Positions 23,783 to 43,180 of a DNA stretch of 64,000 bases are shown in pieces (position 1 is the stretch's first letter; every line of letters starts with the position of its first letter). This stretch comes from Seriola aureovittata. Taxonomy: Eukaryota; Chordata; Actinopteri; Carangiformes; Carangidae. Both the position numbers and the translations under genes were made by a program. The stretch is from the NCBI RefSeq assembly GCF_021018895.1, contig NC_079366.1, positions 20,082,396 through 20,146,395 on the forward strand, read 5' to 3'. A model generated the notes under the pieces. It had not been told where the DNA came from. It saw only the letters and a program-made list of their open reading frames with translations, and made no database searches.

Positions 23783-26700
23783 GGGAAAAGACAAAGATGT
23801 GTCGCTCTGATCTGACAAATGAGGAAACGGCAGAATAGCACTGAGCTCTGACCAGTGTGTGTGGTCAACTTTTATCTTGTTTTTTTGTTCCGGATTTCAC
23901 TTTCATGTTTAATTTGTTTAGATATTTTCTCAGTCCGTGCTGGCTGGAGTGCTATCTGAGTGTAGGCGCCACATGTTGCTGAGGTTCTTCATGCAACAAA
24001 AAATACTGAGAAGAAAATGTAACAATGATCTGCCAAGCATGTAAATTTGGAGGATTATAGAAATGACTGCAGACACAGGGGCTTCTGTTTCTTAGGCAGG
24101 GTGGAGGGTGTCCCATGTTCAGACTGATGAGAAAAAAGAAAGAGAGAGAGAGAGAGAACACCAGCAACCATGTATGGTGCATTGTACACACTGCATGAGC
24201 GTGCCATGTGACATAAATCACAAGTGTTAGGTGCCTGACGGCGAGACTCTGTGAGATGCAGAACATGAATTAACATCTGTCCTACCGCGCCTGACAGCAT
24301 TCAACTGTTGGAAACACTTTATTTCACATTGTGCTTCATGACTTGGTGTGCTACGACCTTCCAGACTTTCCAGTCCACCCCCTTAACTTTTCCCCCAAAC
24401 TCTCCAGTGGAGTCAACCCCCTCCATTCATATGCCAGCCATGTGTCATGAACTGTCATAATTCAAAACGTCTACACAGACGTCTAAGAGAATCATCGAAT
24501 GCTGCCTTTAATAAGGCAATGTGTATGAAATGTCTTTTTAGAGAGAGCTGTTTCAGGCTGAGAACTGTTTCATCACACAGTTTGACAACAGCAGAAATTC
24601 AGTCTAATGATCTTTCAGAGCTTCTGTACTGTTTTTGAGTCTACGTGTCTGTTGTTTATGTAGCCAGCTGGAATACCGAGTTGTGAAAATGCTGTCAGAG
24701 GTCATGAAGTTTACGGAGTCCAGCTCTATATTTACGGAAGGGATTTAAAACACTGTAGAATGCAAGTCATCTGACCTAATTAGACTGGTAGGGGTTGCTA
24801 AGGATGAGGTTTCACTCGCAGCTCTGCTGCATGCAGCCTGAACTGTCTAACTTCAGCTTATACAGCCATTACACTATCACCAAAACTGATGTTACAAACA
24901 AGGACTTGGTTTTATCATATCATACTTGTCTTTATGTTTGGTTGCGTAACATGTGAGAGGTTAGTTCCTCTCTAAAATTTCAAGTATTCCTTCCTGTATT
25001 TCACAATGGCTTCAGTGAGCATACATTTTAAATATGCTACTTTTGGTGTATTTTATTTTGCGCCATGTTCAAATGTTAAGAATTACTTCTGTATAAGTTG
25101 GGACATTGAGTACAGTAGAGGCCTAGAGAAATGTCACAAACAAAACATCACACGAGTAGAAATAACTCTTCTTTTAGAAATCCCTCCCAGTAAATGGCTT
25201 TTCATAATGTATTGATACTTTCATATACAATGAAATCAAAGTCTTGAGTTATATGAAACAAATATCAAGACTGGATGTCACTTTTCATCTGGACATTATC
25301 AATACTATCTCTTGTGTTTTAAAATTAAGGCAATTTTAATGCATATAGTTAATAACACAGGCAGCATCCTGTTGGTGCAGTGGCGAAATGACTAGCAAAA
25401 ATCCTAAGAGTAGTAAGTGATAGTTGCTATTGACTATAAACATTGGACATGTTGATGATCAACTGTTAATACTAACTGTTGTCAAGTTCAGCTGGTTGAA
25501 TGTCGCTTTAATTCTTTAATGTTGTACGGCTTAGCATTGAGTTATAGTTTGTTAGTTATAATATTCAGTCAGATGATATTACGGTGAATATTAGTTCTTC
25601 AGACTTCATGAGGCATATGGGCTTTACCTTTACTAAGTGCTCTGAAAATTTATAGTGTCTGGACTGGATGCATGCTCCAGGTTCTTATCTTTTAAACAGG
25701 AAAATGCAAATAGGCCTGTTTCACCAAAGAAAAGGAAATGTACACTTGAGATTACGGCTTATTCCTGTGACTATTCTCCAAAACAGCGGTGTGGCTTTGG
25801 CAAGTGGGTGTTTGATTTACTGGGCTACTCTACATCTCCCCTTCTCTCTCCCTTCGACAACAGGGCTCTTTAGCCCAGCTGCCTAGGTCTCAACCTGAAA
25901 GTGCAGAGACCTGAGTCTCCCAGCAGCTGTCGTTAGTGGTGAATGTCACATACGGCTGCCAAGTCACGCCAAATAGACCCCATCTACTATGGCAGCTCTC
26001 ATATTTCACTGGCTCTCTCTGGGAATAACAAAAAACACAGTGTGAGTCCAGTGCATTAAGCTTTGTTACACTAGTGTTATAAAGACAAAGCCTCATGCTA
26101 CTGGAGGAGATGAGGATAAATATCCATAGTACCTATGATTTGTAGCTTGTTTTTTTATATTCTAGAATGGACAAAAAGATAATATTTGATCAAGTAAATG
26201 GACAAACTGAAACAAATTATACTCTTGCATTTGGTAAAGCAAAGCTATATTGAAAACAATGAGCTTAATTGTTAAAATATGGCTCTACTATCATGTGCAT
26301 TAACTGCTGCCCTTAAATGACTCTTGTGCAAACTGTGTCCATTGTTTTACAACACTGATGACACTGTGTCCATGAGTCCATCCTTACCCCCAGGCTTCAA
26401 AGCACTAAAGCAACTGACCGGCTATAAATGCCAGCAAATACATAGCTGCATAGGCAGTAACTATGGGCAATGACTGTGTAGATTTCTACAACAGCACTTA
26501 ACAGCCAGGTTCATAACTACACAGACTAGATGATAGGGTGAACAGGAGGGAAATATATAGAAGTACAGAGGAACCTGAAGTGTAATTACAGGGCAGAGGA
26601 CGGGATAGGTGAAGCTGTGGGAGAGAGAGGGAAACCAAACAAAAAAGCACATAGAGACAAAGGCACTGACATCTGGAGGGAAAGGAAGCTTTGTTTGGGA

Positions 26701-29700
26701 ATCCAGTTCAAGCCAAGCAAGTTGAGTTATATCATAAACTGAAACAGAGTGCTCATATCCCTGGTGGACATCAGCTACTAGAAAGAAAACCAAAATAGAT
26801 CAAAGCGTTATAACTTCCAGCAGGAATCCCTCTAAAGTCACAGCAACGCGGTGCCTCTGGTTTAGTTTAGTGCTCTGCTTCCGGAGCAAAAAATAGATCT
26901 CCCCTGTGAATCTAATAAATTATGAAGAGAATGCAGCCACTACTCCACATGTCTTTAAACAAGCACATTCAAAGTTGTGCGTAATTGGTGTGAGTGTTTG
27001 TATGTTTGTACGGGTACAGGCGAGCACCCACTCAGCTGGGATCTCTGGCTTTGTTCTGGGTTTGCAAAGATTTTTTTTTTTTTTTGTCAGTGTGGGTGTA
27101 TCCAACTGTGACAAGCTGCTTGGCTCCGTTCGGTCCTTTGTAAACCCTGGAGTGTCCCATAGGAATGGAGCTGCACTGTGAGAGCAGCTTAGCACCAGTG
27201 TTCACCTCTTGACTTAGTTACTGATTTACAGATTCCACTGAGGGCCAGACAAAACAAAGGAGTGGTCACATGGGGTCGGGAAGTGTTATTCACCCACTTA
27301 TCTCATTGTTAGGTTTTTCAGGGATCAGATGCTTTATATGTGACAGAGTGCAAGAAAGGTGGGAACATCAGTTTAGTCCTTTAACTCAAAACAAACTGAG
27401 TTAGAATGATGCTGACAGTGAGTTCAGAGTTGTTAAGTGTTTTTAGTTAATATTTAAGCAGATATTACAAATACAAGTAGAAAATATAGGCAAATGGAAC
27501 AACTGGTGTCATTTTTCCACGTCAGTTTGCAGCATCCATATATATTGAGATTGTCATATTAAGCTGTAACTCTATGCACTTCTCCCTGCACTGAATTCAG
27601 AGTATGATTGATCACAATCACCTTATCTCTTCTCAACAAGCCCCGCAGAAACCGACGCTAATCCAAACATCACATTATAAAATTAGTAGATCTGCCATAG
27701 ACATCCAAACATCACGTCATATGAATAAAGATGCCGTCTGGATGCAAAGACCATTTGCCATCCATCCAATGGAGCCATGCACATTGCGCAACTCCCATAT
27801 GGTTTTTGAGTACTCATTTGTCAAAATAACACATTTCAATTTTAATAACTTTGACATAATCATAAAGAGGCTCTGTGTCACTTCTGATTACAATGCTGGT
27901 GCTGGTATCCCGCTGTGGCATTTTACATCTGTCTGCGTCTGACAGCAGCAGAAAGGAGATTAGTTCAACAACTTGTTGCCCGAGCAGCTCGAGACGTTTC
28001 ATCTCCAGGTTCCAGCACTGTCTCAGTGAAACTACATAAAACTTATGAATAGTTTTATTCATAACATTTACAGTTTAAACTTGTCTATTTTATAGTAGTC
28101 ATTTTGTGCGTGTTGTTAAATCATTTTCTGTATATAATCTTTTTAATGATATAAATTCTGAAAAAGAAATACACTCATGGTATCATCCTTAGAAAATATA
28201 CATAGAATCTGCGTAACTCTCATTACCACTATCTGTTTAATGGTAGTCATTTAAGTCATGTGTTAACACCTTATGACTTCAGTTGTGTTTCCCCTTTTAT
28301 TGAGGTTTAGAAATTTCTCCTTTCTTCTGCTTTATGACAACCTTTCAAATTAGATAGAATAACAAGGCAATTTTTCCAAAAGAAAAACCTGATGTTTGGG
28401 ATGCCGACTTTTCACCCAGTGCAGATGAAAAGACAACTTTCATGCTCTTTTCTGCAGCAACTGGCCTGAGAGCTGTCTTTTGTTTTCAGGTGGCGCTTCC
28501 CTCTTCCACCTGCAAACAGGCAGCTGGCTTTTCTGTTGTGACAAAGGTGGAAGCCTCCAGACAGCCTTGTAACAGCTTGGCTCGTTAGTGGGAGATTTAG
28601 CACTCTGACTTTGGGGGTCTGGAGGGCTGCTAATGTCCTGGAGGGGTGATTGACACAGGGAAGGAGATCATTATGTTGACCACCTCGCCTGCCTGGGCAG
28701 GGCTTGGCCTCAAAGTTTTCTGTGTAGATCGTCTTGGTCCAGGCGGTTGACCGGACTACAATTGCAGAGGGGTGACTTTTTTTTTTGTTTTTGCCTTATT
28801 CATGGTCCACTTGACCAGGTTAGACAATGTGGTTAAGGAAAAACAGGAACCTGATTATAAGTGCTTTCTCAGCAGAGTATCCTGAGGTCTTCAATTACTT
28901 ATGAAATGAAAACTTTTTGAAAAGCATTTGAAATAAGTTTTTGGTTTTAAGATGACTGAGGCTGTCACCCAAAATTCACGACATCTTGAGCTGCAGATGC
29001 TCCATTCAAAGAAACCTTTGCAAACTATTTCTTATATGTGTAGTTTAATATATTAAATATATATTTTTCTAACGTATATTAGCAATCTGCACAGTCAAAT
29101 CTAACTCACTTATGTTTTAGACCTTTCGATGAGTTGCAAAGCATTACTGAATCTTACCTTGATTTATAGCTTTATTGAGTGACACAATGTTCATAATTAA
29201 TAGACGATTTTTCTTTAAAAGGCCATGCATTTTGTGGTTGAAATGGATACTCTATATACACAAACATTTTTCAAAGGAGGTTATCAGGCTTTGGATAAAA
29301 CATGTCCTTTGAAGACGACAGCTCTTTTTGCCAGAATCATAAGCAGCTGTAACTGGTTCCAGATGTGATAATCAGGCTCAGTGATGGAGCACGATTATGC
29401 CAAATGAAACATGCCATACAGTACCTCAAATATTTAGCCTTTTTTTTTTTTTCTTTTCCTTTCCACCCCGAAACATCAGTCAGTGCCTATAGTGAGCCTA
29501 TAGTTGGTTTACATTAACAGGAGGGCTTTTGTGGGAATCTAAAGCTGGATCCAATTATGTTTTCAAAGGTTGCATAGCATATTTTTCTGAACTTGAACAT
29601 AGCAGCCGGCAGTTGTGACCCAAGGCTTCACTCAAGGCTCCAAAGACATTATTTACTTTTTAAGTACACACACAGTGTTTGGCCAACTTAGATATCTAAG

Positions 29701-32700
29701 AACATAAATCAGGAAAAGTTACAGTTATAACCACTTCCTTACACAATCGATTGGCCTGTGTCTCGGAGGTCCATGAAATAATTTTTTTTCTACTAACTTC
29801 TTAGACTAACAATCTATTCTCACTAATAGGCGTGTAGTGTGAAAAATTATGAGTTATGACAGAACGTCTCATCAAATGCCTGCTGTAAGTAACGCTGGCA
29901 TAGGCATTTAACATCTCTAAAACCACCATTTAACATTATTCAACCTGATCACAAAGGAATGTGAATGTGGATCTTTTCGGTAGCTGGTATTTATAAATTC
30001 ATTAGGATCAGGTTATTATGTGTGTTTTTTTTCTGTTCTTTTGTCATTTTCTAATAACTTGTTACTAGCTGTTAATGGCTGATTAATAACATATGTTGAC
30101 TTAAAAGTACAAAATACCAGAATCAGACCATTGGCTTAAATAGTTTTAAATTTGTGTAAGTATTCAGAGTAGAAGGTGGCTGTGATGCTGCAGGATGGTT
30201 GTACATTGGAGGACAAACCACTAATTCAAGTCAGGAAAATGCATCTGTCTTCAACGTATGCAGAAAAGCTCAGGGACAAGCACAGTGTGTTTGCAAAGAT
30301 GGCAGCCGATATTGTGTTTGATATTGATTAGCACAAGCTAAATGGAAAATCTTTGTTAAAGTCAATGAACAGTCAAAACCAGGTAAATAAACTTCAGCAG
30401 TACATACAGAGATGTATACAAGACAACTATGGGAACTATGTAACAATGGGAAGAGGAAGAGAAGTCAAATTGATTTGAATCACAGGTTTGTGAACTATAT
30501 GTATAAGGACATCTGAACTCCCTTTATCTCCTGCCAACCACAAATCTGAATAATCAGTATAATCAGCTTCTCTCTCTCTGTTTTAACACTAAGTCTTTTT
30601 CTTTAACACTAAACACTGAATCTTGGCCCCTCTTGGTGCTCATCAGCTGCCCATTCCTTTAGCATCTGCATGAGAGTTGCTCATAATTATGATGGATTAG
30701 ACTGCGGCTCTTTGTGCCTGTGCACTGCAATTGTTTTGCAGATGCTGCGGATGTGACATGCATTAATAATGGAGGGCAGCAGACAGAAATCAATATTCTA
30801 CTGGAATCACTGGAATCTATTTGCTTTTGGCAGAGAGAAAAAGAGAGAGAGAGCGCACAGGGGAAGCAAAATGAAACCATAAGCTCAGCTTGCTGCTTAA
30901 CCTCCTGTAGTGATCTTATTTTCTACATATCACATTTATTACTTATTTATATTACATTGTCACTAGGCCCACAGCTCCAAAGTTATAAAAATCAAAAGCT
31001 AGCTCTCAGTTTTCAGTTTTATTTACCTATCTACCTATTTTTTCATGCTCTTTTTCAAGCCTGGAAATATTGTTGATGTAGACACAAAATTTATGTCATG
31101 TGTTGTAAATGCTACATTTAATGCTCAGCTGAAGCTAGACAGAAATACTAATTAAGATCTCCATGGGAAATATACACCCACATTTTGCAACCAAACCCTT
31201 ATTTTGAGCTTCAGGGGCTTTATTCTTGGAACCAACTCCACCACACATTTAATGACATTACATTAATTTGGCAGACGTTTTGTGTCGAGTTGAAAAAACA
31301 TTAAGCAAAAAATGTTATTAGGATGATTAAGTCAGTGTGGGGGTGAGTTTCGATTCTGTACTCATTATAACTTCATGACACAATTCTAGAGTTTAGCCCT
31401 GTTAACAAAGGCCTCAAACTTGAGAACCGAATTGTATTTGCATATTTGACATCACAATGTAGTAAGGGTGATAAATACAACAAGTGAACAGCTGACAGGC
31501 AGCCAACTCCTCCTCCCATCTGCCATCTGGGACATTAACCTTGAATCCTACTGCCTTTAATCAACTAGACTTATGTTTTGTTAAATATATTCTGTCTTTT
31601 GGTATTATAACTAATGAACCGGAAAAAAGTCGTTCATTAAAATTTTACTCTATATTGGAAGTTACTTGAAACCTGTGCAAAGAAATGTTCCAGACACCTC
31701 TGCCCTGGATGATTTATGTGCATTTTAAATTTAGCTTTGCTCTCACCTTTTTTTTCTATTTCCTCTTAGAACACGTTCCTGGTGTTTTTTATTTAATATG
31801 ATGTTTTTTATGCTTTGTATTTATGGAGGCAAACTGAACAACTGGTTGATGGACATCTTTGGAAACTAAAATTTTGTTTCAATACATCATCGTCATAGCA
31901 CTTCACTAATATTCCCCATTTTTATCCTGCAGAACAGTTGTACAGGGGACAGAATTTTTTTATTTAGAATTGCTATCCACATACAATTAATAACAGGAAG
32001 TGACATGTTTTTGTTTGAGAAAAGTGTCTTCAAAAGGAAACACATATTGCCATGCAGTACAGATACTGGCCACTGAAAATGTGGCCACAAAACATGGCAT
32101 ACATTCAGGACAGCCTTTGCTGAGCTGTGTCTGTTAAATTCAGAATGGTGACTCACAGTCCACTGTTAGCCAAAATAGCCCTGTGATAACCTCTAATCTG
32201 TATCCTCATCTTCTTACTCACTTTCTACTTGCTGTCTGGTCTTCAGGTGGTTGAGGGATGAGGTCAGGGTGAATCTAATTCTATGACAGGATTGCCTTCC
32301 CAGCTGATACACATTCAGAGCCAAGTGGACACACATTACTCTACTGACTTACCCCTCACTAAGGCCATATTCAGACTTATTGTCGACAAAGCGTGTTCAA
32401 CAGTAATGAAATCAGAGTTGGTGTTAAAGGACTAAAAGGGTTGATCTTCCTCAAAATTCTTAGCTAAACTTAAATGGTTTATGAACCAAACCACCACTTA
32501 ATTGACTGCTTATACTCAGAAATCTTAATATAGAAAAATGAACTGTATCAAACCGTGTCACAGGATTTGGCATACTATCTGTATACTTGAAAGTTGACTT
32601 GTTGGTTCTACAACACAATAAGAAGCACATTTGCTTCTACACTATACTACCTTTGTTGACACATGCATGACCCAAGTGCAGCTTTAATGCATTGGGGATC

Positions 32701-32845
32701 AACCACGTGAAGCATATTTTAGTGGGAACATTTAAATATCAGCACAGCACTTTGTATTTGTACCTTCAGTATTACTGAATTTGAAAACATAACTGTGGCT
32801 AAAGAATGATGTAACAAAATGTGCCTTCCGCATTGTGCCTTGCAG
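23783..32845. other. Gene-poor region immediately upstream of the first TET2 coding exon
   Basis: No coding exon was recognised. Small features are a GA microsatellite at about 24139-24158, a T run at about 27071-27085, and at about 31254-31282 a fragment resembling a fish repeat with the phrase 'TTTGGCAGACGTTTT' (weak). This is probably TET2 intron if transcription starts further upstream. Confidence 0.4.
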
Positions 32846-32889
32846 GACGGACAGAGGGCAGCCCTGTGGATGGACTCTGAGCAGGCCAG
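32846..32889 (+). other. TET2: TET2 5' UTR part of the first coding exon
   Basis: A splice acceptor (CCTTGCAG, ending at 32845) precedes this segment. An in-frame TGA at 32878-32880 lies three codons before the chosen ATG at 32890, which fixes the translation start. A separate out-of-frame ATG at 32870 opens a different frame. Confidence 0.65.
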
Positions 32890-39620
<6,731 letters not shown>

Positions 39621-42515
39621 AAAACACTCATGATGCAGAAAATTGAAGGTGCTTTATTTATGACAAAGACCACAATTGCCACTGGCCTCATCTAAACACT
39701 CCTTCCTATCAATAAGATTAAAAACAGCATTGCATAGAAAAAGGAGCCTGTGATAAGATGACATATAAATCACCTTTCACATCAGGTGTTTCACCTCTTC
39801 AACAATCAAGCTTTACTAGTTGACCCTACCAAGGATGTATTTATTTTTGTTTGGCAACTTTTGCAAGATACACACTGTCAAAATCTCTGGTGCTTTTAGT
39901 CTGATACATAAGGAGCTATTTTTACTGGAAACAAAGTTTCATTTTTGGTGGCTTTATTTTTCTTACAAAAATTGTTGGAGATGTAATCTTGGCATAAAAC
40001 ACTGACTTTGAAAATGACAACATTCACGGTGCTAAAATGTGTGCTTATTACCATTTTTTTTAATGCAAGGCCTTCACACTATAACCATAACACACTCTAC
40101 CAGTGACACTCAATGACTCATGTCAAATGGACACTGAAAATAATATCTGTCACTGTCAAATCATCACCATCGTAATGGTTTTTGGCAAGTCAGTGTTTCT
40201 TAGAGCACTTTTTGATAAGACTTAAATGTTTTGGTAATACCTTTAAATCATAAAATCTGGTTATACTGTATTGCTGCATTGATAGCAACAAATTTCATAG
40301 CATCAGTGAACTTAAATTGATGAATTTATAACAGAGGGTTATATGAGCAATCCATGAAACAGCTGAGTTCATGCAAAAAGATTTTTTTTAACTATCATTG
40401 TGTTGGTGCTTCTTTCACTTTCCTGTCATTTATACTGTAAATTGAGCCATTCTAATGGTGCATTTTTAACATTTTGAGGAAAAGAATTTCCATGTTTGTG
40501 TGATTTTACTTTTTTCCAGGTTTTCTATGTTGTCAACAACTGTTTTTAATGTTCCTTACAATAGGTTCATTGAACAAACCTGGATTGTGAATATTACATG
40601 TAGTTTTATGTCTGTTGTGCTTAGTAAATGTGCTTTTTATACACTGAGGAACATGAAACAGGGTAAGCTCAGTGTCAGTTTCAGAGGGCAGCTGGCTTGC
40701 TGTGGGGTCTTTAATTATTGTAAGATAAAAAGGTGAGATTTGTACAGTAAATTAATTTCCCTTTTTGGAATTACTGTTATAGATTTTGTGTTGTAAAGAA
40801 TGCTAACAGCCTATTTCATTGTATTTCTTTGAGTTTCAACTGATTTTATTTCATAAGGTGCTATTCAACCTACTAGAAACATACAAATGTGAGACTCTTT
40901 GGGCAGTGAGAAGGCTTTTAAATAATGTACAGTACAAACCTGTCATATACCTCAAAACTAGTTTGGCAATAGGATTATAACATATTTTTCTTTCTTCCTT
41001 TGTATATTACTTTCAAAATGTTAATAACAGTTAAACTTCAGGCCACCAAAAGGCATAAAAGTTCATTTCTTACTTTCTTATCTAGTAGGAAGTTTTACCT
41101 GAACTTGAATTTTGATGTTACTGTAAAATCAGGGACATTTTCAACTAATTTTGTGTACATCTTCATCGCCTGTACTCATCTTGTCATAATTCTCATTCAG
41201 GGACTTGCCATTGCATCCTGAATCCCAATATGATTCTTGTCTACTCCACACAGACAAAAGTTATTTTGTGAGGAAACATAAACTTTCCTGCAATTCTTTA
41301 CTTATATTTTAGCTAATAGGATGGTGGTAATCTTTTAAAAGTAATTTGAACATATATGCACTGAGTTGATTAAAGGGAAAGTATGACATTGACTAAGTAT
41401 AAAGTAATGCATTTGCTTTTGCTATGAGACAAGACCAGGGCAATGATTAACGTAGTTGCACATCTTTGTGCCTGTGTATAGTTAAATTTATTTATAACCA
41501 CTAAGCAATTGTATAGTGATTTTTCTTCCCTGTCTATCTGATTTAATTAATGCGATATATAATGGAATGACTGTCATGTTATAGTAACAACTCACCCCAC
41601 TCTTAAAACATATTCATTTTCTGAAAGCACTTCGTTTCTTTTTCAGGAAAAAAAAATATGTAATAAAGAATTGCAAAACATTTTATTTAAACAGATTGTA
41701 AATGTGTTTTAAAAAAAAATAATAAATTATGTCACATTGTACATACCAAGAATTTGTATTGCAGGAATACAACTCATTCTTTGATGTTGATGTATGTTCT
41801 TCTTCTTCTGTCAAACTGACCCACAGCTCCTCTATCAGCAATCCTCATCATATCTTCCTTCCATATCCATTGACTGTTTCAGGTTAAGAGAATGATCATG
41901 GTTAGAATATCCAGGAAGTCTTTGTAAATACTACGCTCACTGTCACAGCAATGTTTACAGTCATAGTATCCTGTTAGCTCAGACTTTAGAAGGTCTAGTT
42001 TTTTTTTAACTGTTCCAGTTTTGTAAAATAAATCTACATTTAAAAAAAGTTAAATTTCATTGTACAGGACCCAGCTACAGTAGCAGGTTGTGGTTGAGAA
42101 AGCCGAGGTGTCTAAGATATAGCGGGTTACAAGCATAGCCATACTTGAAGATGCTTCAGAGTGTTTCTGAGTGAGTCAACATTACTTGAATGACTTTCTG
42201 GGCTTGACTAGTGCACTACATGTGCTCAGCTCAAAGGTTAAGCTAGCAGTTGATACACACTTGGTTTTTTTGCAGTTGGACACTAAAGGTATAAAAAAAA
42301 AAAAGTGCAACTTTTCGCCTGTCATTTTATTTTTTAAGGCTTTCCTAGTTCTCCTGAAGTTTGGTATGCTACAAAAAAATGGAATTAAGGATGGGTATTA
42401 ATACTGTAAGTATTGTAATGTACTGAATGCAGTTTATTTGAAAGCTGTTTATTATATCATTCCTGATATTGCTGAGATGTGGGTGTTTTTCTAATAAAAT
42501 TTATATTTATTTAAA
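39621..42515 (+). other. TET2: TET2 3' UTR (about 2.9 kb)
   Basis: An AT-rich, gene-free stretch follows the TET2 stop codon. Possible poly(A) signals AATAAA occur at 41662-41667, 41721-41726 and 42493-42498. The last is followed within about 60-90 bp by a GT-rich region and is the most likely distal end. A long 3' UTR is also known for mammalian TET2. The exact end is inferred. Confidence 0.6.
42493..42498 (+). terminator. TET2: Probable distal poly(A) signal of TET2
   Basis: Canonical AATAAA with GT/T-rich sequence downstream (about 42520-42595). It is the last canonical plus-strand signal before the convergent PPA2 gene. Confidence 0.5.
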
Positions 42516-42649
42516 GCAATCTGATTTGTTACTCCAAGTTAATACTAATATCTAAATTCTGTGCAAATGTTGTGTCCATGTGTTGAAGCTTTTAAATGTG
42601 TAATTACGGATAAAACTGGAAAGAGATCTTGTCATGTTCACACCTTAAT

Positions 42650-42655
42650 TTTATT
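42650..42655 (-). terminator. PPA2: Probable poly(A) signal of PPA2
   Basis: TTTATT on the plus strand is AATAAA on the minus strand, about 530 bp downstream of the PPA2 stop codon, with GT-containing sequence beyond it. It would give a 3' UTR of roughly 0.5 kb. Confidence 0.5.
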
Positions 42656-43180
42656 ATGTATCCAAACAAGAAGAAACTGTTCAGTTGTTACAAACAAATG
42701 ACATTTGTGTTTGTGGTTTCAAGTACAAACAGATTAGAGACTTAAAGGCAAATAAGAGCATATCAGCATGAATTTCAGTCCTGTACAAAGAAAGACTGGA
42801 CCTGGACAAAAATACTGCAATACAGATATAAAATAATTTACAATTTAATAGAATTTCATAGAAAGGAGTTCAATAATTTTGTGTTTAACCTCTAAAGTAT
42901 AGTTGGTGTGACCAGCAATAAATCAATATAGTGTCCAACACGACACCTGAAAGCACATCTTGCTTCTGGTTCTCTTCTCAGCATTAGAAAAGTAGAGATC
43001 TTCATTGGCTCATTCTGTCAGTGTACTGGGTATAATCCTTTCTTTCCTTTTTTAACAAATTACTGGATGGTAAATGTAGATGGCACTTTATACAGCTGAG
43101 ATTGAGACCTTACAAAAAATAAATCCTTCCTTCATAAGATGTTTAAATTTCTTCCCCATTTCCATATTGTCTTTGAGGTT

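Noticed and set aside
31254..31282. Fragment resembling a fish SINE/MITE with 'GGCAGACG'
   Set aside because: Only about 30 bp match the remembered pattern, too little for a feature of its own.
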